Source of the DNA: Pomphorhynchus laevis
Lineage: Eukaryota > Acanthocephala > Palaeacanthocephala > Echinorhynchida > Pomphorhynchidae
Length of the DNA stretch: 64,000 nt
Assembly (NCBI GenBank): GCA_012934845.2
Contig: WNNJ02001053.1
Coordinates: 62,001-126,000 of the forward strand
Direction of reading: 5' to 3'
Shown here one piece after another: positions 20,395-31,881 of the stretch. The stretch's first letter is position 1. Every line of letters starts with the position of its first letter. The notes below the pieces were generated by a model, which saw only the letters and a program-made list of their open reading frames with translations, did no database searches and was not told the origin of the DNA. Position numbers and translations under genes: made by a program.

Positions 20395-23300
20395 TGTGAC
20401 CAGGCAGTTGAACGGATACAGTGAAAGAGACATCAACATCCGAAGCGGACTAGCCTTAATGTAGGAAAGTGGAATGTCATCTCGCTTGCGGTAAGGAAAC
20501 CAGAATTAGTTGAAGAGTTGGCTCGCTTCGGTTTTGAAATAGTCGGAGTGACTTCTCTTCACTATACTGGAACTGGAACTAAACTTTTGATTCAGGATTT
20601 GACCTTGAACTATTCCGTAGTTACCAACGAAAAACGACGACAGTCGGGTGTATGGATACTTACAAGTCTCCGGCTGTCGTTCGTTGTAGAGAGGTTTAAC
20701 CCAGTGAACGAATGGTTGGCGTCTGTGAGACTTATAGTTAAAGAGGAAAAGGGAATAACTGTTGTGTGTGCGTATGCTCCCAACATTATCTCGGAATACG
20801 CAGCCTTCGTGGAAGATCTTCAGGCTCTGCTTGATAGTACTCATGTTGGAGATTCCCTCGTTATATTGGTATTAATATTATATTAATATTATATTTGTTG
20901 AAGAAATTGCAAGGTAGGGAATTTGAAAAATTCCCTACCTTGCAATTTCTTCAACAAATATGAGTGGGAATTTTTACCAACATTAATATTAAATTAATAA
21001 CTATATTAATATTATAATTAATATTATATAATTCCCTCGTATGCTCCCAACACTCTCTTCCAAGAGCTCGGAAGAGAGTGTTGGGGAGGATCGGACTCTC
21101 TAAGTTGAATGCGAGTGGTGTTGAATTATTGCACTTTTGTTCTCGTAACAATTTGTGCATAACCAACACCATGTTTGAACATAAAAAGATCCATATATGC
21201 ACATGGCATCAAGATTCTCTCTGTCAAAGATCAATGATCGATTTTGTAATCGTTTCATCTGATATGCGACGTTATGTTCTAGACACTCGTGTGAAGAGAT
21301 GATTTGAGCTGTCAACCGATCACTACCTGGTAGTTAGTAAACTTCGATGGCATGATCGGATGCTAGACAAGCCTAGTCCAAAAGTTGTGTGAGGGCGTGC
21401 TGGGAGCGTCTAGCAGATGTTTCTGTCAAAGAACGTTTTTGTGGCTACATTCGGGAGGACCACTGTCGGTGTTGTGGCTTGAAGGCATTAGGTGCTTGTC
21501 GCGGAGGAAATACTCGAATTGGTTGGCGGACACCAACAGTTAGAGATTTTGTCCAACAGAAGAAGTAGGCTTATAAGGCAACTTTGTCAGATAAATCAGT
21601 GAAAGCTGTTGACAAGTACCGAAGAGCAAAGAGAGCTTCAGCTCGAGCAGTTACTGAAGCGAGGAAGGCAGCTTGGGAGAAGTTTGAAGATCACTTAGAA
21701 CTTGATTATTGGTCGGCTTTGAAGATGTTTTGGAGGACGATCAGGAAGCTTCGTGTTGGAAAACATAAAACTCCTCAAACTGTCTGTGACTAAACAGGAT
21801 CTATGCTGACTGAGATTGAAGAAATTCTTGGTTGTTGGAAAGAGCATTTTAGGAGTATCCTTAATCCGATCGATATGCCTTCTCTTGTAGAAATAGAGCG
21901 TTTATAACTAACAAAAGAGCTCATCTCTTTGGAAGAGATTATTGATGTTGTTAAAAAACTTCGTAACGTAAAGTTGATTGGATTAGACGAAATTCTACCT
22001 GAAGCGTTAAAGGCTCTCGACTTTGTTAGCATGAAGTGGCTAACACGGATATTCAACGTTGCATTGAAGTCGGGCAAGGTTCCAAATGAGCGGCGAACTA
22101 GGGTGTTGGAACCAATCTTGAAGAAAGGTGACCGAACAGTATGTTCCAATTATCATGGTATCACTCTTATTAGCCAAACTGGTAAGCTATTTGCTAGGAT
22201 TCTTGAGTTAAGAATACGGTTAGTAGTTGAGGGACAGGTGCAAGTTGAACAATGCGAATTTCGTCCAGATCATGGAACTATTGATCAACTCTTTATTCTC
22301 TTAACTATCCTTGAATGGCCTTGGGAGTTCGCTCAACGGTCTACATGTATTTTTTAGATTTGGAGAAGGCGTTCGACCAAGTTTCGCGAGAGATAGGTTG
22401 TGGGAGGTACTAGGGGAGTAAGGAGTACCACACTATCTTTACGTAGCTGTTTTTTCTCTGTATGAACAAAGTATGAGTTGTGTTCGTGTTATAGGTAGGA
22501 AGTCTGAATCATTTTCAGTAGGCGTTGGACTTCGTCAGGATTGTCTTGTGTCTCCACTTTTGTTTTTTGTTTACATGGACAAAATTTTGAGGCCGGCTGC
22601 TCGGACGTATGTCGATCTTCAGATCGGTGCCATCAAGATACCGTCTCTGCCTTTTGAAGATGACGTGTATGGAGGACTTACAATGCCTACTAGATCAATT
22701 CACAATTGAATGCCAAGCGGCAGGGATATTAGTTAGTACCGCTAAGACTGTCTCTATGTGCTCGTCTGTGATTCAGTTGCCAATGTCAACCGGATTCGAG
22801 AACATGTTATTTCTGATGTAAGGATTTCAAGTATCTTTGAGTATTGTTCTCGAGGGACGGCAGGAACATCAAGCAGATTGAGAAGCGGATTTGTGCAGCT
22901 AACTCAGCAATGCGTTATTTGTACAGGTCTGTCGTGGTGAAGCGGGCGTAGGGTCTTCGGCGAAACTTTCGGTTTACCACGCAATCTTTGTTCCTATCTG
23001 AACCTATGGTAATGAGCATTGGGTTATGACCGATAGGATAATATCTCGGATACAGGCGATCGAAATGAGGTTCTTTCGCGGTGTGGCCGATATTAGCCTT
23101 ATAAATAATGTTAGGAATTCGTTCATTCGGGATAGACTCGGAGTAAAGTCGCTGATTCTCCACATCGAAGAAAGTCAGCTGAGGTAGCTAGGACACGTTC
23201 TGAGGATGCCTAAGGTTTGCCTTCCTCGGAGGGTTTTCAATACCGTACTTTCTGAAAAGAGACCTCTAGGTAGACCTCGGTACAGGTGGAGAGATCAAAT

Positions 23301-23470
23301 CTTGAAACTGGCCGAATACCGCCTTGGGCTATCTGAAAGAGAACTTTGGTCTGTCGCCCAGGATCGCAATATCCGGAGTAGTTTGATTCGCGCACTGTCT
23401 CCACAACCCTACACCCAGACCAGTCGTTGACAGGAAAAATATTGTATATTGTTTGATTTTTATGTCAAAA
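20395..23470 (+). mobile_element. RTE-like LINE, nearly full length, dead
   Basis: The endonuclease begins near 20455 (LNVGKWNVISLAVRKPELVE, then VCAYAP) and resumes after an inserted block with WHQDSLCQRSMIDFVIVSS, a typical APE DFVIVS block. RT follows: LRNVKLIGLDEILPEALK (21970), ILKKGDRTVCSNYHGITLIS, EFRPDHGTIDQLF, then VGVGLRQDCLVSPLLFF at 22473 onward. The catalytic box reads FEDD in place of F/YADD. The tail has LGHVLRMPKVCLPRR and RPLGRPRYRWRDQI, common in RTE/BovB-like elements. Several stops and frameshifts are present. The last ~130 nt recur at 59995-60150. The clade is inferred from these tail blocks. Confidence 0.82.
20862..21085. repeat. Fold-back insertion scar inside the RTE-like LINE
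   Basis: The LINE endonuclease is interrupted by AT-rich DNA holding a perfect 34-bp hairpin (20891-20924 with 20928-20961, 3-nt loop), then a 16-bp perfect hairpin (21046-21061 with 21070-21085). ATTCCCTCGT occurs at 20852 and 21031, and CGTATGCTCCCAACA at 20771 and 21038. Some endonuclease coding appears to be lost across it. Confidence 0.85.
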
Positions 23471-23939
23471 AGTTATTGTTATAATAGCGTGCAATCATAA
23501 AGAGGTGATAGTTTCAATGAGGAGTGGATCAACTGTCATTTAATATAGTATCAGCTTGAAGCAATGACAGTAATGAAAGTTACGGGCACACTAAAGGGTG
23601 TAGTAACGCTGCACATTGTTGAAGACAAAGAATTTCAGGTACTTGCAATTTAACAAAAATTTTATAGAATTATAATCGAGCATCAGACTGTCATCACAAT
23701 ACATCGGACACCCTCCACGATACTTAATTTTTGTCTTAAAAAATAAAAATTAAATTTAGCAATAAAAATTTGATTAAAAATTAATTAATTAATAATCGTG
23801 ATATTATCTTCTAATTTTCAAGTATGTCTAATGGAGTATATATTTTTCTTATAATTTTACTAAATAAAAGAAATAATATTGTTACAAATTTATTTAAAAT
23901 ATTAATCGAAAAAATATGGATGGATAATAAACACAATGT
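23471..23939. other. Spacer between RTE-like LINE and motif B
   Basis: AT-rich; no frame or repeat is recognised. Confidence 0.45.
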
Positions 23940-24105
23940 TTTGTATTAGAATAAGGTACACTATATAACCAAATTTCATCAGAATAAAGGCGTCATTAGT
24001 GCGTATTGGGCCCCGCAACTATGTTAACTCAAGGAATAGGGTCCGAAACCTGATAACATTGTAGTTCCTCTTGATAACCTCTAATCCTTATTCTGATACA
24101 TCGTC
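23940..24105 (+). repeat. Structured RNA motif (copy B), 5' of R2-like III-a
   Basis: The ends GTATTAGAATAAGG and CCTTATTCTGATAC form a closing stem. Inside are GGGCCC and GGGTCC (five to six pairs with one wobble), CAACTATGTTAA, the GAAAC box, AACATTGTAGTT and TTGATAACCTC, where the CTGATGA box is altered. It ends ~50 nt before the element's first Met codons. Confidence 0.75.
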
Positions 24106-24155
24106 TGTTATTTATTAGTTAACTTATAACAATGAATCAAAGGAGACGCTGACGA

Positions 24156-24755
24156 ATGTCAGAACAACCAGCAAACAAGGATCGTATACAATGTCATGTA
24201 TGTTCTACCATAAATCGTCGTAAACAACTAGTCCAGTGTAGTGATTACAGGTCTATGTTTCATTTAAGCTGTGTGGATCTCACAAAACGACAAGCATCAG
24301 CGATACCAATATGGCGATGTAGTAAATGTTTACACAATCCAACTTTTTCGGATTGTCGTTCTACTGTCACTCCAGTTTTCCCCGACAACAAGACTACAAC
24401 CTTGTTGGACTATATTGCAATGTGTCGACGAAGCCACAAGGTGTTATCACGGATTCCTAAAGGTGCTATCGTCTTCGTCGCCCAATCTCTCGATTGTCTA
24501 TTGATGGATACCATCAATCTCAAGCATGAAGTCTCCTGGACCAGGTTGCTATGCTTTTGCTATTGGGTGCTACGTCGTCCAAACCGATCATGCGTTAACA
24601 GGGAAAGTGTAAAACTTGCTATTAAGGTCAAAAGACAAACCGTTTATTTAATGATTTCAAGGACAATTATTCCAATTCCCTCAGAACTACCAGCGAACAA
24701 AACGCTTGAACACATAACCCCATCAGAAATTCGCATAGGAAACGTGTCGCTGTGA
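24156..24755 (+). CDS. R2-like III-a N-terminal ORF with PHD-like zinc finger
   Basis: Residues 10-54 read CHVC, a spaced Cys at VQCSDY, FHLSC and WRCSKC, the C4HC3 spacing of PHD fingers, except that one ligand (expected C in CxxC) is Y in CSDY. R2-like elements usually have C2H2 fingers and Myb domains at this place; PHD fingers are better known from ORF1 of CR1-type LINEs. The finger may read histone tails or bind nucleic acid, but the altered ligand suggests decay. The rest of the 199 aa is unassigned. Confidence 0.7.
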   Translation: MSEQPANKDRIQCHVCSTINRRKQLVQCSDYRSMFHLSCVDLTKRQASAIPIWRCSKCLHNPTFSDCRSTVTPVFPDNKTTTLLDYIAMCRRSHKVLSRIPKGAIVFVAQSLDCLLMDTINLKHEVSWTRLLCFCYWVLRRPNRSCVNRESVKLAIKVKRQTVYLMISRTIIPIPSELPANKTLEHITPSEIRIGNVSL

Positions 24756-27060
24756 AGCTGGCGGATTGAGATGTCCGTGAAGCGGTAAGAATCATTTCTT
24801 CAGACGAGCCAATGGCCTTATATGATTCCAATACATTGGATCGAATTCTTGACAAGCATCCGCCACAACCTGCTAATTTATCTTCGCCACTACCTCCTGA
24901 TTTTAATACACCCATCTCGGTTATCACTGAAAATGATATACTGGGGATTCTGAAATCGTCGGCACCTGGATCAGCAGCTGGTGCTAATGGATTTCGACCA
25001 AGCCACCTGGTGTCCCTAATCGGACGTAACGCCTACGAAGCAGGAGTCAGACTTCTAAGGTCACTGACCCTGTTTACGAACATGGTCTTCTCTGGCCAGG
25101 TTCCCGATCATTCACTGCCAGTGTTTGACGGCGTGTGTCTGACTGCACTACGAAAAAAGACCTCCTATAAAGTGGTCACACAATTACGCCCTATTTAAAT
25201 GGGTTTTGCTACTAAAGGAGGGTTCGAAGCGGCTGTTCACTCTATTCGCAAATATATTGACACGTGTTCGAGTCTTTGTGGCCTTTTACAATTAGACATT
25301 AAGAATGCCTTTAACACTCTACGAAGAGATTGTATGATCAAGGAGACCCTGTTGAGAATCCTAGATTGCTATAGAATGCTATGACAAGCTTATCCACATC
25401 CAACGGTGCTAATATACGGAACCCAATTTTTTCATCTGCATATGGCATTCAACAAGGCGACCCTTTCGGTCCACTTCTGTATTTACTCGCTGTCCATCCT
25501 ATAGCTAAGTCTGTGTATTCACAATTAAATGTATGCTACTTTGAAAACTCAACACGAGGTGGTCATGTCAACTCATTGTTGGAAGATGTTAGACGTCTGT
25601 CAATGAACCTTGAACGAGTTGGTTTGTCCATGAACACAGGAAAGTGCGAACTGACAATTTTGAACAATTCGAATTATGAGGAAAAGGAAGTTTTACGTAC
25701 TTTTCGAGATACAGTTCCATGCACAGTAGTTCCTCGGCAGGCGTGTACCGTTTTGGGTTCTCCGCTAGACAGCGGTGGATTCTAATTGTGAGTCGAATCG
25801 AAACAGAGGGAGCTGGCCTTGATGTGTTACTGTTTGGCACATATTGACAACCATCAGGTCTTCTACTTGCTTAAGAATTGCTTCTGCATTCCAAAGATGC
25901 TGTACGTTCTGCGTGCATGCCCAGCATACATTGCCGAGGCTTCTTTGCGAGAATTCGATCAACTCGTAAAATCATCTACGTCGAAAATATTAAATATAGA
26001 TTTTAATGCGTTAGCATAGCAGCAAGCGATTATTCTTACGTCACACGGTGGATTAGGTCTCAGACAACTAAACAACGTTGCTCTTTCCGCATATCTCGCA
26101 TCGCTCTATTCGACTGAAAGTCTAGTTACGTCTATTTGTGCCCGGAATGACGGTTTAGATCTCTGGACAGGGTTCGTAAACGCATTGGACGCGTGGCGAC
26201 AGCGAGCTGATAATTTATTTCCTTAATTCCGAGATATACAAAAAGAATGGGACATTATTCTAAATGATTTGAAGATAAATAGCTTGTTTCAAATGCTGAT
26301 TAGATGTACAGGGCGCGGTTAAATGCAGCTATTTAAAAGGAGAGCGCATACTGGTTATAAGCTGTCCCTACCCTATCGTTTGGCACTCTTTTGGATAACG
26401 AGATATTACGCAACGCTATCAGTTTGCGAGTTTGTGCTTGTATTTGCGAGCCATATCAGTGCAGTCGTGGAACACACGTTGATGAGCTTGGTTTGCATAG
26501 ATTATCTTGCAGATACGCAAAAGAAAGGTTGCCAAGACACGCAGAGCTTAATGACATTTAAAAAAGTTCCCTCCGCAAAGCAGGCGTCGAATCTACTCTC
26601 GAACCCTTAGGTCTGGATATAGGCGATGAAAAACGTTTAGACGAAGTTATGACCTTTCAATTTTCCCGAAGAATGAGTTTGTGTTGGGATTGTACATGCG
26701 TCGACACGTTTGCCCCGACATAAACGGGTCTGCTGTCGAGACAGGATCAGCGGCAACAATGACAGAAACTTATAAGCGACGCAAATACGCTTCAATTTCG
26801 CACCGATACTTATTCGAACCGATTGCCGTAGAAACGGTTGGCGTCTTTGTGTAGTCAACCAAGACTTTTTTACAATGTATAGGCCGACGAATTATGGAAG
26901 CTACGGGGACCAAAGGGAGCCATTTTGGCTATAACAAAGAATATGAGTTGCGATACAGCGAGGAAACGCCTGCTGCATCATATGAACTAAGAAGAGTAGT
27001 AAAATTTGCTAACCCATGTGGTCATGTTCTAACTACCAGCTGTTGATTTTTTTAATTTTT
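24156..27060 (+). mobile_element. R2-like retrotransposon III-a with N-terminal PHD-like finger
   Basis: The first frame (24156-24755, 199 aa) opens with a PHD-like finger. After 24812 come the linker, then RT blocks GSAAGANGFRPSHL, a stop and internal loss at 25198, GFATKGGFEAAVHSIRKY, LLQLDIKNAFNTL (block A) and GIQQGDPFGPLLYLL. Thumb and RLE parts follow to about 27030, with the HGGLGLRQLNN block, a knuckle remnant (CICEPYQCSRGTHVDELGLH), and the RLE strand WDCTCVDTFAP. It closes with a T-rich stretch. Multiple stops and shifts make it dead. The layout (finger, RT, CCHC-like knuckle, RLE) is that of RLE-type LINEs. The block from about 27005 to 27060 looks like the 3' UTR. Confidence 0.85.
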
Positions 27061-27174
27061 TTATTTGTTTATGAAAACATTATCAATTGACTTTTATTTA
27101 AAATTTCAAATTTCAAATTAAACTTGATATAAATATTAATCAAAAAATATGGTTGGATAATAAACACAATGATT
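27061..27174. other. AT-rich tail between R2-like III-a and motif C
   Basis: Low-complexity T/A-rich DNA. The sequence before motif C (ATATGGTTGGATAATAAACAC) resembles that before motif B at 23915, so the repeat unit extends upstream of the motif. Confidence 0.5.
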
Positions 27175-27336
27175 TGTATTAGAATAAGATACACAAATTT
27201 CATCAGAAGTCAGTAGTTCGTATTGGGCCTCGCTACTATGTTGATTCAAGGAATAGGGTATTAAACCTGATAACATAGCAGTTCCTCCTGATAACCTCTA
27301 ATTCTTATTATGATACATCGTCAGTTATTTATTTGT
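27175..27336 (+). repeat. Structured RNA motif (copy C)
   Basis: About 85 percent like copy B by eye, with the same closing ends, CTACTATGTTGA opposite AACATAGCAG, TTAAAC where the GAAAC box should be, and CCTGATAACCTC. It lies upstream of a second, partial copy of R2-like III, mirroring the layout of copy B and III-a. Confidence 0.72.
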
Positions 27337-27417
27337 CAATTCATAACAATTGACTTAACAATAACTTTATTTAGCTGTTATTTAAGCTGTTATTTAGCTG
27401 TTATTTTAGCTTTATTT

Positions 27418-27451
27418 AGCTGTTATTGTTATTGACATAACAATAACAGCT
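27418..27451. repeat. Perfect 15-bp hairpin at the 5' edge of the partial III copy
   Basis: AGCTGTTATTGTTAT, loop TGAC, then its exact complement. The left arm extends from a TTTAGCTGTTAT tandem run (27368-27420). Confidence 0.9.
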
Positions 27452-27897
27452 GATGCTAATAAATTTCGACCAAGCCACCTGGTGTCCCTAATCGGACGTA
27501 ACGCCTACGAAGCAGGAGTCAGACTTCTAAGGTCACTGACCCTGTTTACGAACATGGTCTTCTCTGGCCAGGTTCCCGATCATTCACTGCCAGTGTTTGA
27601 CGGCGTGTGTCTGACTGCACTACGAAAAAAGACCTCCTATAAAGTGGTCACACAATTACGCCCTATTTAAATGGGTTTTGCTACTAAAGGAGGGTTCGAA
27701 GCGGCTGTTCACTCTATTCGCAAATATATTGACACGTGTTCGAGTCTTTGTGGCCTTTTACAATTAGACATTAAGAATGCCTTTAACACTCTACGAAGAG
27801 ATTGTATGATCAAGGAGACCCTGTTGAGAATCCCAGATTGCTATAGAATGCTATGACAAGCTTATCCACATCCAGTGGTGCTAATATACGGAACCCA
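27452..27897 (+). mobile_element. Partial copy of R2-like III (RT region)
   Basis: Nearly identical to 24984-25425. It carries the same stop at the end of VVTQLRPI and the same missing RT segment before MGFATKGG, so both derive from one already defective sequence. The left edge is a hairpin and the right edge runs into the palindrome's terminal array at the shared word TATACGGAACCCA. Confidence 0.92.
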
Positions 27898-27960
27898 CTT
27901 TTAGAAGTGGGTTCCGTATATACGGAACGGTTCCGTATATACGGAACGGTTCCGTATACG
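27883..27960. repeat. Left terminal array of the palindrome
   Basis: Repeats of the self-complementary word TTCCGTATATACGGAA, flanked by GTGGG and CCCAC so that the whole array folds back. An outer small hairpin GGAACCCACTT/AGAAGTGGGTTCC is also present. The array has one more unit than its mirror at 38041-38098. Confidence 0.9.
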
Positions 27961-28216
27961 GAACCCACGCGAGCTTTGAAAATATCTGTTGAAGCGGGAT
28001 CAATTTGTTGACATCTGGGATATGATTTAACTTCTCGATCAACTTCGTATTGTTCGATATAAATAATTAGCATCTTTGTCAGAATAAATAAAGGTTATAC
28101 TCCAAAATCTTGCATATTTCAAGGTACACGTGTTAGCAGAATTTCGGTTTATAGATTGGGAATAAGTTAATTGATTGAGCTACGCGCAGCCGAGTTAATA
28201 CAGCAGTTTCGTTTAG

Positions 28217-28737
28217 ATTAAACAACTTAGCATCACTTGACATTCAGTTAAGCCACTTCAATTAACAATAATAGAACAAAGGTGTAAAATGTTTTAATTT
28301 TACACACTGCTATGTTGAGTCGAGGAATGGGAGACGAAACATGATAACATAGCCGTTCAATTTGACGAATTCTAATTATAATTCGGATATATCGTATATT
28401 ATTTGCCAATTCATTAGATTTTTATTTTAAATTTACATTTTAAATTTTCGCTTTAGAAATATAAATTATATAAAATCGTATATAATAATTATTTATTATT
28501 TATAATTATTTAGTATTATTTAATATTTATTATTAAATCATTTATTTTTAATTTTGCATTTATTTTTAATTAAGAAATTGAACAGAATACGGATACTCAG
28601 TTAGTTGATCTGATTTCTTCATTGTTTGCAACACAATATATAATGATTTTGCTAGTGTTCAATTAGATGTTAAATTACTTAAAATTTTGTATACATTGTT
28701 GTTGTTAAAACTGTCAAATTATCGAATTTTTTCCATA
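28217..28737 (+). repeat. Palindrome-arm segment also present at 42168-42688 (with motif D)
   Basis: About 521 bp, shared almost base for base with a third copy 14 kb away. It includes ACACTGCTATGTTGAG opposite AACATAGCCG, the intact box CGAAAC, and the AT tail with ACTCAGTTAGTTGATCTGAT. The CTGATGA box is lost (TTTGACGAATTC). Confidence 0.9.
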
Positions 28738-28867
28738 CACCTGCATAAAGTCAATTAACAAATCTTTTCTTGACAGTCTGACATAGAATTAATATTTTTG
28801 TTGATTAATTGCCAATTCATTAACTATTTAATTGTCTTCTCTTTGTGGCACTGCAATTTTGGTTAAA

Positions 28868-29022
28868 TAATTATTAGAGCTGGATCAAAGAAGTGAGGAA
28901 ACTATTTTTGATATCTCACTAACTTGTGTTATCAAACTCAGAATTTTCTGAAGATGCTAACAGAAGTTTGCGAAATATCTAAAGTAATTTCCTCTCTTCT
29001 TTGATCCAGCTCCAATAATTAT
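28868..29022. repeat. MITE-like fold-back element in the left arm
   Basis: Imperfect inverted repeats of ~50 bp: the outer AATTATTAGAGCTGGATC matches the complement of GATCCAGCTCCAATAATT, with a ~50-bp unpaired centre. No coding capacity. The mirror copy is at 36979-37133. Confidence 0.75.
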
Positions 29023-31443
29023 CAATAATGAATCATTATCAACTATTTAAAAAAATTTCGTTAATTTTATATTGTGTTATTCATTCTATTGCTTGTCATA
29101 AGTTAACAAAGCAACATTTGCATTAAGCTTGCATTGCCACAATAAGGCAATCTTGCAACTCTAGTCTGACTTTATGTTATTTGATTTCAAATTGTACAAT
29201 AATTACATAAACACATGTATCGTTAAGAATTAGCAATTCTTTGTTGAATTTCAAAAGTATCATTTTTACTGCTTTCGTTGTTTGTTATAATATAAGTCTA
29301 GTTTTCAAGCAAACGTGAACTAGCCTTTAACTCAAAATTTAAATACATTTATAAAAGTTTACAGTCGCAAGACATTTGATCCCTATTCGGATATTTAAAC
29401 ATCAGCTTTTCTGTAATGTAAAAAAAGCAGAATTGCTATAAAATATACCTACATTAAGGAAACCCTGTAAATGTAGTGTAGACAAGAAATGATTAAACAA
29501 ATAGTTTTAGCAATTTTTGATTGGATCACCTTTTCTGATGCTGTTCAGAGACAAAATTGTGTATACGGTTGAAATAGAAAATATAAAATATTATGTTGGT
29601 TTAAATATGTAGCTATAAATAGACGAATTTTCTTGAGCGAGAGTGAATTTTCTTAAACTAGAATAAATACGTAGTGTGAATATTTTATGATTCTTACAAA
29701 AATATTATAGGCCATAAGTATTGAGAAGCTCTGTTTCTCGCTATCCTGATTTATTATATCATTCTGAAAAGTATTATCATAATCCGTAAGTATAGAAAGT
29801 CACATTGTTTTCATTGCTTTAATTTAAGTGCTAATTATATTTTTGAAGCTAGTGTATGAATTTTCTAATTATTAAAGTTGTAAATGTATTGCGCATAGAA
29901 TATGGACATTCTGTCACATTGTTAAAAATGAGAATTCATAATTATCATGCAGTTAATTAATTACAGACAATAAATACATAATTATAGTGTAGAAATAAAA
30001 AATTACAATCAGGTTTACAAAATGCAAATTGGAATTTTAATGAAAATGAAATTTAGTAGATCTATTAATTTCTTTAGGAATCCACAACAGAAATAAGATA
30101 GAATATAATGTTGCCATCTAATTATTGGTCTGCTTCAGAAAATATTGAAAATGGAACTTTATTGTTAATAATAAAATATCATAACAATGTACTACTAATA
30201 ACTGCTATAATTATAATTCTTATTGATAAAATATACATGTATGAATAGAGATATTATAGATACATACAGATATATAGACACATACGTTCAAATCATCATT
30301 GTATATTATTTGCTTCTTCGATTTACACACTTTATTCCAGCATTCAACTCTGTCTTGTTATTATCTTAAATTCGCGTTTAGGTATTCCTGTTTTTTATAC
30401 TTTCTAATAATTTTAAAAGTTATTCTAATAACCTTTTTGCTTGCAAGTTGTACTAATGAGAATTGATTTATTATTTAATGGATTTATATATATGCTTATA
30501 ACGAATAAACACTTAAACCTAGGCTTCGAAAATATGTGCAGAGTGTCAAGGAACAGTACACTGCATCTTAACATGCTATTAATTTATTAAATAAACTAAT
30601 TATTTGAAATCACATATTATGTATATTAGTTTTAATTTATTAAATCGTCGTTGCAAAGGCTGGAGAAGGGAACTAATTTTCTGACAGCTATCGGCACAAT
30701 CGTAAACTGAATTGCCATTTAATAAATGTCATTTTGATAATTGTTAAAAGTAGTATAAACAGCAGTTTATTTTATATTTTTGCAAACTGTACACCTACAA
30801 AAATTATTTATTTAATGTGTTATTGATTACTCACTATTAAAATTATATTATTCATTTATACCTTTATTTGATTAAAATTTATACTCAAAATTCATGAGTT
30901 CAAATACCAAATATTAAAAATATGTAAATCAGCGTGTAATAATTATGTAATAGATCACTTTTGAGTGTGCTATCCTCGACTATAATTTCAGCTTTATTGA
31001 AATATACAAAAATCGGATTTGAAGATCAATGGAAGATGAAACTAATTATCAAAAACCAATATGATCATTACCCGCCAATGTGCTCATTATAAAACAATAA
31101 TTTTTATTTATGTCAAAACACCAAACACATTCTCATTAAAATTTAAATAACATTTTAATTGCTAATTTACAAATTATACTGTTTAAAGTCTTTAAACGGG
31201 TATATACTCTAAACTTTAAACTTAATTGCCTTTAAATTATAGGGTTATAATATACATCATGAAATATTCTTCAAAAACTACGCTAATAATATGATTATTT
31301 TAATATTTTATATTTCATTGATATTATAATCAATGTAAAATTGGAATTGTTTTATTTAAAAATAGTCATAATATCAATTATTAGAATATCACAATTTTAA
31401 TTTTTTTTTAATAATTTTTTTTCAGACAAATAAAGTGTTCCAA

Positions 31444-31881
31444 TTAAAGGTAATACATTTGAGGTTGCCCGCAAATGGGCCCTGTATTATACCAGTTTTT
31501 ATATGAATTTTGTGTTGATCGTGGTATGCGGAACGCCAGAGAGCACATTTTTGCGAGGGAGACTCCTATTTGGCGACGTAACTTCGCTATGTTTTCCGCG
31601 TATGAGCGATACCATCTAGCGGTAGCCGATGCTGCTACCCGCTTCAGCACTGCACACATTTCAACTCCAGTACCTCCAGAAGAGGAAATTATCAAGGGAG
31701 CAAATCCAACTCGTTCGAATGTGTTTACACGCTCTACATACTTCGCACGCTTTCTGTTCTCGTGATACACAAATGTGCTCTCTGGGCTGCGTGAGGCATT
31801 TGACAGAGCGTGGATGTTGAAAATTGAGACGTCAAAGAACGTCTGCTCTGTCGGGATACCAAATAAACCAGTACAAGCCAC
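31444..31881 (-). mobile_element. R2-like RLE C-terminal fragment, left arm
   Basis: A 145-codon open frame with the RLE tail blocks EQTFFDVSIFN, HENRKRAKYVERVNTFER, GFAPLIISSSGGTGVE and LRRQIGVSLAKMCS. The same blocks appear at 51560-51850. The catalytic half of the nuclease is absent, so it cannot be a working enzyme. It reads outward from the palindrome centre and is duplicated exactly at 34120-34557. Confidence 0.85.
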
